NCBI GenBank assembly: GCA_012861695.1
Contig: JAAOOA010000625.1
Location: 80,001-144,000, forward strand
Source: Trematomus loennbergii
Taxonomy: Eukaryota > Chordata > Actinopteri > Perciformes > Nototheniidae
DNA: 64,000 nt
Reading direction: 5' to 3'
Shown: piece by piece, positions 1 to 10,607 of the stretch
Layout: each line of letters opens with the position of its first letter
Numbering within the stretch: the stretch's first letter is position 1
Position numbers and translations under genes: made by a program
Notes under the pieces: model-generated
The model's database searches: none
The model's input: only the letters and a program-made list of their open reading frames with translations
Told to the model about the DNA's origin: nothing

Positions 1-1124
1 CTGCTGCTTCAGTCTGCAGTAAGAGTGAAGATGATGTGTCTATGTATAGCAGGAACATTTAAAAAGCGTATTTATTAATGTCGTAAATGGAAATGTATGA
101 GCTAACCTTCATTTAACACGACAGTCAAGTAGCTTTTTCATTTTTCAGCAAGGTGAATAGTGAGCTCTTGGAAACCACTGATGAGGCACATATAGAAACG
201 TTGTACTAATAATATTATCACTGATATTAATAGTAACACTTTCTTTCCTGCATATTCTTTATATGTCTCTCTTATCAGCAGCAGTAACTGGTCAGGAAAA
301 CTCCCTCACTGTCAGAGTTGGAGATGAAGTCACTTTGCCTTGTGACATTGAGGGAGATAACCAGGATAACTGTGACTGGAGCTTCGGTGAATCAGAAAAT
401 CTGGTTGTAACTGGGCAGATTGATGGAGAAGCTAAATCAGACAGACTGAATGTTACACATAATTGTGCTCTGGTTATAAAGAAGGTCACAGAGGAGGATG
501 CTGGTTTGTACACCTGCACACAGATCAGATCAGGAGAATCCTCTAATCTTCTTCTGTTTGTAGCTACCGGTGAGTATTAACATCATAGTGTTTTCAAACT
601 GTCTCTACTGAAACATACCAGCAGTTTTGATTACAGTGATGAAAGATAATCTAACTCTTGTTGTCTTTCTCTCACAATATCTCCACCTTCAGTGACTCAA
701 CATCAGGAAGCGATGAGGTGACGTTAAGCTGCTCTGTGGTGAATCCTGAATATTGTTCCCACCAAGTGACTGGCTGAATCAGGGTTGGGATGTGGATACA
801 GATCTCAATACATCCGGGCATACCTGCTCGGCCTCTTTCACATTTCAGCCTGCTGACGTAGTCCCTCATCAAGGTTGTCATATACTTGTGATGTAACGAA
901 TGTTTATACAGGAGAACAACTTCAGCTTCGCTTCAGCCCTCAGCCCTCAGGTGAGAAAACATGTTGAGATGTTTAAAGTTTAAATTCAAACTGACCGATT
1001 CACTTCAAACAATATTTTTATTTTAAGGATTTAAAGTGCTATTATTACATCACAACATATGGTTCACTAAAGACAGTTTGATACCGAACTATTTGTCGAG
1101 TTTTGTTAATCTCTTCAGGTGAGG

Positions 1125-1320
1125 ACACAAAACCTGCAACAACTGAACCAGCAACAACTGAACAATGACAACTGAACCAGCAACAACTGAACCAGCAACA
1201 ACTGAACCAATGACAACTGAACCAGCAACAACTGAACCAGCAACAACTGAACCAGCAACAACTGAACCAATGACAACTGAACCAGCAACAACTGAACCAA
1301 TGACAACAAAACAGCAACAA
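1125..1320 (+). repeat. Coding minisatellite, PATTE/MTTE pentapeptide repeat
   Basis: A 15-bp unit encoding PATTE or MTTEP-type pentapeptides is repeated about 12 times in the stalk exon of copy A. Such Thr/Pro-rich stalks are typical of O-glycosylated, mucin-like juxtamembrane segments, as in TIM-type receptors. One unit (near 1165) has lost a base, so the frame breaks inside the array. Copies B and C have no such exon; copy D has a shorter, non-repetitive Thr-rich stalk. Confidence 0.85.
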
Positions 1321-1446
1321 CTGAAATTCCAAAATCAGGTATCACTACGACAGCTTCTGTATCAGAGATGCTTCAACAAAACTGTTCCCAGATAACACAA
1401 CATATTATTGTCAGGATAAGGTATTTGCCAGATAAAGTTACTTTAA

Positions 1447-4422
1447 GTGCCAGTAGCTTTGCCGATATCTGTGTTGATAGGTAATAGATTAAGAGCGGTA
1501 AATCAGCTTAGAAACAGGAAGTGCTCAAACGTTTGTGTGAGGTTATCAAATTTAGCAGTGATTCCATGTCAGCCACAGCTTGTCACAACATTTTTTACTG
1601 ATAGTGTATTTAACAAACTTAAACTAGCTTTATTAAATGTCAGGTCTTTGGCAGGAAAAACATTTTTAATCAATGATTTTATCACTGAGCACAATCTCGA
1701 TTTTATGTTTTTAACGGAAACTTGGATTGAACAAAATAACAGTGCAGCTGTTCTTATCGAATCAACCCTCCCAACTTTAGTTTTATGAGTCAGGAAAGAA
1801 TGCATAAGAAAGGGGGTGGAGTTGCTATTTTGTTCAATGATTCCATTCAATGCAGGAAGACATCTTATGGGGACTTTGCTTCTTTTGAATATGTGGCCCT
1901 TCAGCTGAAATGCTCCTCTCGAGCTCTGTTCCTAAATATCTATAGACCACCCAAATACTGTGCAAGCTTTTTTGATGATTTTACTGAACTGCTGTCTATA
2001 GTGTGTATTGACTTTGACCGTTTAGTCATTGTTGGTGATTTTAACATCCATGTTGACAACCCCCAGGACAGAGGGGCTAAAGAACTGTTTTGTGTTCTTG
2101 ATAACTATGGACTGACTCAGCATGTGGCGGAGCCCACGCACAATAAGGGGCACACTCTGGACTTAATTATCTCAAAGGGTCTGAATATCTCAAAGGTTGT
2201 GGTGACTGATGTTGCACTCTCTGATCATTCCTGTGTTTTCTTTGAGAGCTCTATTTCTGTTCACAAAAATGTTCAGAAAGAGGTAACCACAAAGCGATAT
2301 TTAACAGAAAATACTAGGGAAATGTTTACTCATAATTTTTCATCCACACTTGCCCCTGCTAACATCTCAGTAAATGAGCTAGTAGATCATTTTAATTCAA
2401 AAATTAAAAATGTTATAGATACCATTGCTCCAACTAAGGTAAAGGAAGTGATTAGCAAGAAAATATCTCCATGGAGAAAGGCCATGACCGTGAGAACAGA
2501 AAAAAGAGAGTGTCGAAAAGCTGAACGTAGGTGGCGAAAAACAAATCTCCAGGTTCACTTTGAAATCTATAAAGAGAGACTTGGCCTTTATAATTTGGAA
2601 TTGAAAAACGCACGACAGTCTTTCTTCTCTGACATCATTACCAAAAACAAAAACAACGCACGTGCCTTGTTTGCTACCGTCGACAGACTAACTAACCCCC
2701 CAGTGTCAGTAGCCTCTGAATTTCTATCCACCAGGGCGTGCAATGATTTTGCCTCCTTCTTCACTGACAAAATTCAGAAAATTAGACAAGCAGTCAGTGC
2801 CTCTGCATCAGGTACAGCAAATGTTTGTCCCTATGTCCACCTAATATCAATTCAAACACCATGACACAATTCCATCAGATTAATGGTAAAAACTTAGAGG
2901 ACATTATTCAACTTCTGAAATCCTCCTCCTGCTGCCTTGATATTATTCCAACAGGATTTTTCAAAGATGTTTTTCCTTGCATGGCCTCAGATCTACTTCA
3001 TATAGTAAACACATCTCTTCACTCAGGTATTTTTCCAGAGGCCCTGAAAACTGCAGTCATTAAACCGCTCTTAAAAAAGAATAATCTAGATGCCTCAGTA
3101 ATGAACAATTACAGGCCAATATCAAACCTGCCATTTCTAGGTAAAATCATTGAAAAAGTTGTATTTCAACAGTTGAGTAACTTCTTGCATTTAAATAACT
3201 GTTTGGATGTGTTCCAGTCAGGATTTCGTCCAAACCACAGCACTGAGACTGCTCTTGTAAAGGTCTTCAATGACATCCACTTAAACACAGACAGTGGCAG
3301 AACTTCAGTGTTAGTATTATTAGATCTCAGTGCTGCGTTTGACACTGTTGACCACAACATATTACTAGACCGACTAGAAAACTGGGTGGGACTTTCGGCA
3401 ACAGTTCTAAATTGGTTTGAGTCCTACTTAAAGGACAGAAAAAACTTTGTTTCTATAGGTAAATACACATCTGAGTTGACAAATATGACATGTGGGGTAC
3501 CTCAAGGCTCCATCTTGGGGCCTCTTCTCTTTAAATCTACATGCTACCACTGGCTCAGATAATGAAAAACAACAAAATAAGTTACCATAGCTATGCGGAT
3601 GACACACAAATTTACGTAACAATTTCACCAGGAGATTATGCTCCAATTCAAACACTGAGTAAGTGCATTGAACAAATCAATGACTGGATGTGTCAGAACT
3701 TTCTCCAATTAAACAAAGATAAAACTGAGGTAATGGTTTTTGGAGCCAAGGCAGAACGTATAAAAGTTAGCGCTGAGCTTCAGTCTGCAATGTTCAAAAC
3801 AACAGATAAAGCCAGAAATCTAGGTGTAGTCATGGACTCTGACCTGAGTTTCAACAGTCACATTAAAACAGTTACTAAATCAGCCTACTATCACCTAAAG
3901 AACATATCTAGGATTAAAGGACTAATGTCACAGCAGGATTTGGAAAAACTTGTCCATGCTTTTATCTTCAGTAGACTCGACTACTGCAATGGTGTCTTTA
4001 CAGGCCTCACTAAAAAATCTATTAGAAAGCTGCAGCTAATTCAGAACGCCGCTGCTCGAGTCCTCACTAACACTAAGAAAGTGGATCACATCACTCCTGT
4101 TCTGAAGTCCTTACACTGGCTTCCTGTGTGTCAAAGAATAGATTTCAAAATATTGTTGCTGGTTTATAAAGCTTTGAATGGTTTAGGCCCAAAATACATG
4201 TCTGACCTACTGCTAAATTATGAACCATCCAGAACTCTCAGGTCTTCAGGGACTGGTCAGCTTTCTGTCCCCAGAGTCAGAACTAAACATGGAGAAGCAG
4301 CGTTCAGTTATTATGCTCCAAATATCTGGAACAAACTCCCAGAAACCTGCAGGTCCGCTGCAACTCTTACTACTTTTAAATCCAGGCTGAAGACTTTTCT
4401 TTTTGCCGCTGCTTTTAATTGA
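1447..4422 (+). pseudogene. LINE ORF2 (endonuclease + reverse transcriptase), frameshifted
   Basis: The reading frame is broken into pieces 1447-1788, 1785-2864, 2825-3562 and 3541-4422. The first two carry the apurinic-type endonuclease (LNVRSLAGK, then GGGVAILFND, VGDFNIH and SDHSCVFF motifs). The later pieces carry the reverse transcriptase: [50 protein letters not shown] and the catalytic YADD at about 3592-3603. The C-terminus has the RLDYCN and LHWLPV blocks usual for L2/CR1 proteins. Three single-base frame changes (near 1785, 2830 and 3535) make it non-autonomous. Total span is about 990 codons, close to the full ORF2 length. Confidence 0.85.
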
Positions 4423-4623
4423 ACTATTCACATCTTAAACTGCACTGTAACTTTTAACTTTTATCCATGTATTTTTTCTTTTAATGTTTATTTTATTATC
4501 TTTTCTTTTTAATGACTGATTTTAAATGCCATTTTTAAAATGTCTTCCATTTTTGTAAAGCACTTTGAATTACCTTGTGTTGAAAGGTGCTATATAAATA
4601 AACTTGCCTTGCCTTGCCTTGCC
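1449..4623 (+). mobile_element. L2/CR1-clade LINE, nearly complete ORF2
   Basis: A non-LTR retrotransposon is inserted in sense orientation in an intron of copy A. The 3' end has the typical fish L2-like tail ending in a (TTGCC)n run at 4594-4623. The flanks share TAAG on both sides (ending about 1448, and 4624-4627), a plausible short target duplication. Compared with copy B, the intron sequence breaks after CCAGATAAAGTTACT and resumes after the tail. No ORF1 is visible, so it is 5'-truncated or this lineage lacks one here. A second fragment of the same family is at 54185-55516, and a 72-bp 3' end is at 5700-5771. Confidence 0.85.
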
Positions 4624-5054
4624 TAAGTACATTTCAATCTCCAATATATCTCTGATTGTCCCATGTTGAAATCTAAAATCTATGAATATTTTCTATAGGT
4701 TTTTTTCGGTTTCCAAGACTCTTGAGAGTTCCTCATGTCTGTGGGTTTAGCAGCTCTCATAATGATCGTTGTGGTGGTCAACATATGGACAAGAATTAAA
4801 AGTGAGAAACATTCACAGATGAAACGTAAATATATTTATATTTTATTTGTTGAAACTCAAGTCGACTTTCTCTTTCAGAGAAGAAAAGACAGATGGAGGA
4901 AATCACTGTGAGTTTTTACAACAAAATACTGAACTGTTTTTCCAGTGTTCTTACACTCTAAGACACACTACAATCTAAAACCAACTCAGTGTGTTGTTGT
5001 TGTTGTTGTTTTCCTCAGGTGCGTTATGATGTAGATGATGGTACAGTGAACTGA

Positions 5055-6539
5055 GAAAACATCAGACCTCCTGATGGAGTTTGAGCAACACTCTGCCTCA
5101 TCAGACTCCACTGATCAACAACGTCTACATCCATCATCGTGTTTCACATCAGGAAGACTTTAAGATCATTTTGAGTTACTACATTGTTCTGTTCTAAGTT
5201 AGATTTATTTAGCTTGGTTTTAACTTCCTTTAGCAGGAAAGAGCATTTCTCCTTTTCTTTTTGTACTTCCTCATATGGCCTGACGAGTTCAGAGCTCATT
5301 TAAATATGTACTGATTGTTTTTGAAGATACAGCAGCTTGAGGTCATTATTTTATCTCTGTGTGCACGAGAATCATTTGAACCTCCTTTCATTTAGCTGTG
5401 CTGTGTTGGGATGTGTTTGAGGGGTCTTCACCCTTAATGAAGTCAGTAACAGTCCTTCTTTATAACATGTGATGACCATATCATCTGCAAATAAATACAT
5501 GTTTATCTTAGTCTTACCCTGTGTTCTGTGATTCCTCCGTGTATTTCCAGTGTTTAGTGGACAGTGTTTATAACTCTGAATGTCCTTTACATCACATCTC
5601 ATTCAGACAAGAAGTGCAAACAACTTCCATGACGAGCAAGCATCCTGCATTAGCTTTGAATCAGAACAACCATTTTAAGGTGCTTTATTTTTACATTAGG
5701 CAAGGCAAGGCAAGGCAAGTTTATTTATATAGCACCTTTCAACACAAGGCAATTCAAAGTGCTTTACAAAAATTAGAGCAAGTTAAATGAAAATGGACGG
5801 CTTCAAATAAAAAAAACTGCAATGTTCACAGCAGCCTCAAACCGGACTGACCACAGATCAGATTAAACCTCGTGCAGCACTCTATAAAGTGTCTTATTTT
5901 AGGGACATGTTCTGTCCGCCGCTATGAAATGTCATGTAATCCATGCCTAAAATGCTCAAACATGCACTAGTTGTGTTAAATGTACTTTAAATGCCATGTA
6001 CCTAAAATGGCATTTTTCTCTTGTTCCTTCTTCTTGGAGACCAGCTTAGATGTCAAGATAACATTTAAGATAGGCTTTTATGACTTGTTTTGCTATTATT
6101 GTGATGATACAGTATATGCCTCCTGTAATGGTCAAAGCAGTTTGTTAAATGATTATCACATTTAATGAACATCACTTTCAACTGAACGTGTGTCCGACAA
6201 CATGCAGTACTGTTAGACTTGTCAGTTCTGCTTAGGAAGGTTCCTAACGGATGATAGGAAAGGAGCTTTGATACTTCCTTTAGAATCTCCTTAAGCTTAG
6301 GGAACACTGGACCATCCTTTAGGAAAGGAAAGGAGAACATTCTGTCCCACATACCTTGCGGACGCAACCGTGACTGAACATTCGGTCGTTCACGGAAACA
6401 ACCGCCCGCGACCGAGTTTCAAGTTTCATGTTTGTTGCATTAGATTGGATCAATGCATGCAGGAACGTTCAACTTCAGAAAAACACTTCTCAAAATGTTT
6501 TGACGTCTACGACAAATTAAAATATACAAAAATGTAAAG
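5055..6539 (+). other. Copy A 3' UTR and A/B intergenic unit
   Basis: This stretch has no gene of its own. It matches the 3' flanks of copies B (8376-9440) and C (14672-15300), so it belongs to the tandem unit. An AATAAA-type signal lies near 5490. About 5985-6330 is absent from the equivalent place upstream of copy C and is probably an insertion of unknown type. From 6331 the sequence again matches the copy C upstream flank. Confidence 0.6.
5700..5771 (-). mobile_element. 72-bp L2 LINE 3'-end insertion with 5-bp TSD
   Basis: The sequence is the extreme 3' end of the same L2-like family as 1449-4623, in antisense, with its (GGCAA)n tail first. It is bounded by ATTAG at 5695-5699 and 5772-5776. 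The paralogous site behind copy B (9018-9025) has a single ATTAG and no insert, so this is a filled/empty pair within one window. Confidence 0.9.
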
Positions 6540-6666
6540 TCACTTCTAGAAGGTGGGGTCCTACTTATCACAGGAAGTGGGTGCAGCATCTCTCAGATAA
6601 AAACCACTTGTTTAGAGACATCTCATCAGAACTAGAGATAGAGGAAGCAGAGAGACGGCAATCAAG
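6540..6666 (+). promoter_or_regulatory. Copy B proximal promoter/5' UTR with GATA-ETS composite
   Basis: The block is conserved with copy C (9440-9575). It contains TTATCACAGGAAGT at 6565-6578, a GATA site (TTATC) abutting an ETS/PU.1-type core (AGGAAGT). The same composite occurs upstream of copy D on the other strand (58704-58717). Blood-cell expression is inferred from motif type only. Confidence 0.5.
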
Positions 6667-8375
6667 ATGGATGAGTTCAAACGGATTAAAATGTCTGTAT
6701 TTCTCATTCTGCTGCTTCAGTCTACAGGTAAGAGTAAAGATGATGTGTATGAACAACAGGAATGTTAAAATGGCTAATTCATTAATTTTGTTAATTGAGT
6801 ATTAATAGCTAACCTTCATTTGAACATGACAGTCAAGTAGTTAGTTGTTTTCCAGGAGGTAAATAGTGAGTCACTTCTTTATGTTTCTCTGGTCTTTCCA
6901 GCAGCAGCAAATGGACAGCCTTCCCTCTTCTTCACTGTCAGAGTTGGAGAGGAAGTCACTTTGCCTTGTAGCGGTGTGAGAGATGATCAGGACGGATGTA
7001 ACCGTACTGACTGGCTCGTCACTAATTCAGGATGCTCAACAGTAGAGCTGGTTGAACTTGGACAGATTGTTGAAGAAGCTCGAGCTGAATCAGACAGACT
7101 GAGAGTGACAGAGAACTGTTCTCTGGTTATAAAGAAGGTCACAGAGGAGGATGTTGGTCGTTACTTCTGGAGACAGTTCAGATCAGGACAAGATGAAGAC
7201 GCTCTGGTTCATCTGTCTGTTGTCACCAGTGAGTATATTTACATCATAGTGTTTTAAACTGTCTCTTTAGAACAATATACTGAGACATTACAATAATTAT
7301 GATCACACTGATGACGTTAATTTGACTCCTATTTTCTTTCTCTCACAATATCATCAGTGACTGAACATCAGAACAACGATGAGGTGACGTTACGCTGCTC
7401 TGTGAAGGCATCTGTACGGTGCAGACACTCCGTGAAGTGGCTGTTTCGAAGTCGGGATGTGGATGAATATCAAGAAGATATGAAGACATCAAAGTCTCAC
7501 TACGAGGCCTCTGTCACATTTCTGACTTCTCGTGTTGACTACAGATCAGGGTTTCATTTATTTACATGTGAAGTAACTGAGTACATGGGAGAAGTACTTC
7601 TGTTTCCCTTCAGCACTCCGTCCTCAGGTGAGAACACATGTTGAGATGCTTAAAGTCAAATCAAACTGACCCATTCATTACAAACAATATTTGTATTTTA
7701 TGGATTTAAAGTATTCGTATTAAATCACAACAGATGGTTCACTAAAGACAGTTTGTTACTGAAGACTTCATTTTTAATTTCACACATGTTGTGTTCTTTT
7801 TAAGGAATACATCTGAACAATAATTACTTTATGAACTCATTTAGTTCCAGATAAAGTTACTCCATTTAGATCAAGTTCATTTAAATCTCTCATTGTCCTA
7901 TGTTGAACTCTAAAACCTACAACATGAATATCTTCTATGTTTGTATTCTCTCTCCAGGTCTCTTGAGGCTCATGGTGGTGTCTGTGGGTTTAGCAGCTCT
8001 CATAATGATCGTTGTGGTGGTCAACATATGGACAAGAATTAAAGGTGAGAACATTCACAGATGAAACGTAAATATATTTTTATTTATTTGTAGAAACTCA
8101 AGTCGACTTTCTCTTTCAGAGAAGAAAAGACAGATGGAGGAAATCACTGTGAGTTTTTAAAACAAAATACTGAACTGTTTTTCCAGTTGTTTCTTTACAC
8201 TCTTCATTATAATCTGTATAAAGACAGAAGAGAGAGAAACAGACAAAGGATGCTTTACCTAAATTACATCACATCCTACAGGATTTTCCAAATGTAATGT
8301 TTGGATCTAAAACCAACTCAGTGTTGTTGTTTTCCTCAGGTGCGTTATGATGTAGATGATGGTACAGTGAACTGA
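6667..8375 (+). CDS. Ig-domain type I membrane receptor, copy B (intact)
   Basis: The joined CDS 6667-6727, 6902-7228, 7358-7627, 7958-8044, 8120-8148 and 8340-8375 gives 269 aa with GT-AG introns and consistent phases. Residues 1-20 form a signal peptide starting MDEFKRIK. A V-set Ig domain spans about 26-129 and a second Ig domain about 131-215 (Cys near 143 and 200, Trp157). A transmembrane helix follows at about 225-243. The 26-residue tail has a single Tyr in VRYDVD, which lacks the +3 hydrophobic residue of an ITIM. The V domain keeps the B-strand Cys43, but the F-strand Cys is Trp110 (YFW instead of Y.C). Family-typical extra cysteines (QDGC and ENCSLV) remain. It resembles the broad teleost CD300/pIgR-like and related Ig receptor sets; ligand and family are unknown. 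AATAAA at 8813 could end the transcript. Confidence 0.8.
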
Positions 8376-9439
8376 GAAAACATCAGACCTCCTGATGGAG
8401 TTTGAGCAACACTTCTGCCTCCATCAGACTCCACTGATCAACAACGTCTACATCCATCATCGTGTTTCACATCAGGACGACTTTAAGATCATTTTGAGTT
8501 ACTCATTGTTCTGTTCTCAGTTAGATTTATTTAGCTTGGTTTTAACTTCCTTTAGCAGGAAAGAGCATTTCTCCTTTTTCTTTTTTACTTCCTTATATGG
8601 CCTGACGAGTTCAGAGCTCATTTAAATATGTACTGATTGTTTTTGAAGATACAGCAGCTTGAGGTCATTATTTTATCTCTGTGTGCACGAGAATCATTTG
8701 AACCTCCTTTCATTTAGCTGTGCTGTGTTGGGATGTGTTTGAGGGGTCTTCACCCTTAATGAAGTCAGTAACAGTCCTTTCTTTATAACATGTGAGGACC
8801 ATATCATCTGCAAATAAATACATGTTTATCTTAGTCTTACCCTGTGTTCTGTGATTCCTCCGTGTATTTCCAGTGTTTAGTGGACAGTGTTTATAACTCT
8901 GAATGTCCTTTACATCACATCTCATTCAGACAAGAAGTGCAAACAACTTCCATGACGAGCAAGCATCCTGCATTAGCTTTGAATCAGAACAACCATTTTA
9001 AGGTGCTTTATTTTTACATTAGAGCAAGTTAAATGAAAATGGACGGCTTCAAATAAAAAAAACCTTCAGCTCTCATGAAATATGATGTGAGAAATTGCAA
9101 TGTTCACAGCAGCCTCAAACCGGACTGACCACAGATCAGATTAAACCTCGTGCAGCACTCTATAAAGTGTCTTATTTTAGGGACATGTTCTTCCCCCTAT
9201 GAAATGTCATGTAATCCATGCCTAAAATGCTCAAACATGCACTAGTTGTGTTAAATGTACTTTTAAATACAGTTGTAAAACAAGTGGTTTCAGTGTGTAC
9301 TTTTTTTTAAATTCTGTCCCACAATACCTTGCGGCCTGAACCGTGACTGAACATTCGGTCGTTCACGGAAACAACCGACCGTGACCGAGTTTCAAACATT
9401 GTTTGGCTGTCTTGACGTCCACGACAAATTCAAATATAC
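8376..9439 (+). other. Copy B 3' UTR and B/C intergenic unit
   Basis: This is homologous to 5055-6539 and 14672-15300. It contains the polyadenylation candidate AATAAA at 8813-8818 and the empty target (single ATTAG) for the L2 fragment seen behind copy A. No other gene is seen. Confidence 0.6.
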
Positions 9440-9575
9440 AAAAATGTAAAGTCACTTCTAGAAGGTGGGTCCTACTTATCACAGGAAGTGGGTGCAGCAT
9501 CTCTCAGATAAAACCACTTTTTTAGAGACATCACATCAGAACTAGAGATAGAGGAAGCAGAGACGGAGAATCAAG
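9440..9575 (+). promoter_or_regulatory. Copy C proximal promoter with GATA-ETS composite
   Basis: TTATCACAGGAAGT is at 9476-9489, about 90 bp before the ATG, in the same position as in copy B. Confidence 0.45.
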
Positions 9576-9736
9576 ATGGATGAGTTCAAACGGATTAAAA
9601 TGTCTGTATTTCTCATTCTGCTGCTTCAGTCTACAGGTAAGAGTAAAGATGATGTGTCTATGTATATCAGGAACATTTAAAAAGCCAATTTATAGATGTT
9701 GTTCAATTGATTTTATCAGCCAACCTTCATTTAAAC

Positions 9737-10384
9737 CTGGGGTGTCAAACTCAATTTCATTGCCGGCTTCATTAGCATTATATATCATATATAATATATA
9801 TATAAAATAACGTATTATATTACATTATTGCCTCTGCATTGGATTATATTGGTTCTGGTAATAACTTCATATATAACTACGTCTGGAAGCAGAAGTCTAG
9901 TGCAAATATTCAACAATTGCTTAAAGAAATGGGTTTGGTAACAAAAACATGGTTGTGCATCGATATATTGTGAATGCACATAGACACAAAATGACTGCAT
10001 GTGTTTGCTCACTAACATTATTCTGTGTTACTGTTACATAAATCCCGTGAATGTAGGAGACTTAGTTAGCCTCATCATATCTCATCAATTAGATATTGAT
10101 AATTAGGTCAAGCACTATTTAAGTAGGCTATAAATAATTGTAATTCAGCAACAATTACATTACATGACATGTCACTTGTTAGACGCTTTTATCCAAAGCG
10201 ACTTACATACTCAATACTGTGGACAATCCCCACAGGAGCAATTTGGGGTGAACGACATGCTGACTGCAATGGGGTTTGAACCTGTGCTCCCCTGATCTGA
10301 ACACCAACGCATTAGTCCACTGCGCCACACGCCTCCTTAATACAATCTTTGAATAGTCTGAAAGCCAAGAGTTTGAAACCCCCT
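9737..10384. mobile_element. hAT-like element with nested SINE
   Basis: The left end reads CTGGGGTGTCAAACTC. The right end, in reverse complement, reads CAGGGGGTTTCAAACTC, a common hAT terminus. No matching 8-bp target duplication was found. A SINE lies inside. Confidence 0.55.
10155..10337 (-). mobile_element. tRNA-derived SINE
   Basis: On the minus strand there is an A-box-like GCGCAGTGG and a B box GGTTCAAACCC near the head. A tail follows with AAGTCGCTTTGGATAAAAGC-type sequence, as in fish V-SINE/L2-tailed SINEs. It is the same family as 49617-49805, 50252-50375 and 62379-62570. Confidence 0.8.
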
Positions 10385-10607
10385 GTCCCAGACCCTGTCA
10401 CTCACGGGAGGATCACAGAGGAGACGGTGAACGCAGAAGTTTTCCTCCTGCATTCACAAACTTTACACTGTCTGAATATATGACGTTCATACTCTGCAAG
10501 CCAAGACCTCATGTTTTTGAATCGACCAAAGCACCCGAAACGCAAGTTTTTTTTAAAACATACAGACACCGACTGACTCTCACTTCCTCCAGCTCTTTCA
10601 CTAACCG

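Larger units (their letters stand above)
1..5054 (+). pseudogene. Ig-domain receptor copy A (5'-cut, LINE-interrupted, frameshifted)
   Basis: This is the first of three tandem copies of a two-Ig-domain membrane receptor; the family is not recognised. Exons by homology to copy B: end of signal-peptide exon 1-18, V-set 279-569, second Ig domain 693-950, Thr-rich stalk 1119-1338, transmembrane about 4718-4798, short cytoplasmic exons 4879-4907 and 5019-5054 (stop TGA). The V exon is open and keeps both canonical cysteines (VTLPC and YTC). Decay signs are: one base missing at the exon 1 donor; a one-base loss early in the second Ig exon giving an in-frame TGA; a one-base loss in the stalk repeat; a damaged acceptor before the transmembrane exon; and a 3.2-kb LINE in the intron before that exon. 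The signal peptide start lies outside the window. I judge it a pseudogene, although the V exon alone would look functional. Confidence 0.75.

Noticed and set aside
1045..1345. Minus-strand frames rich in CCWFS or LVQLL repeats
   Set aside because: They are antisense shadows of the PATTE stalk minisatellite in copy A.
8340..8375. ITIM in the cytoplasmic tail of copy B
   Set aside because: VRYDVD has Asp, not Ile/Val/Leu, at the +3 position, so the motif is not met.
10155..10337. Possible tRNA gene (A and B boxes present)
   Set aside because: No cloverleaf or anticodon arm could be made out; the tail and four dispersed copies identify it as a SINE.
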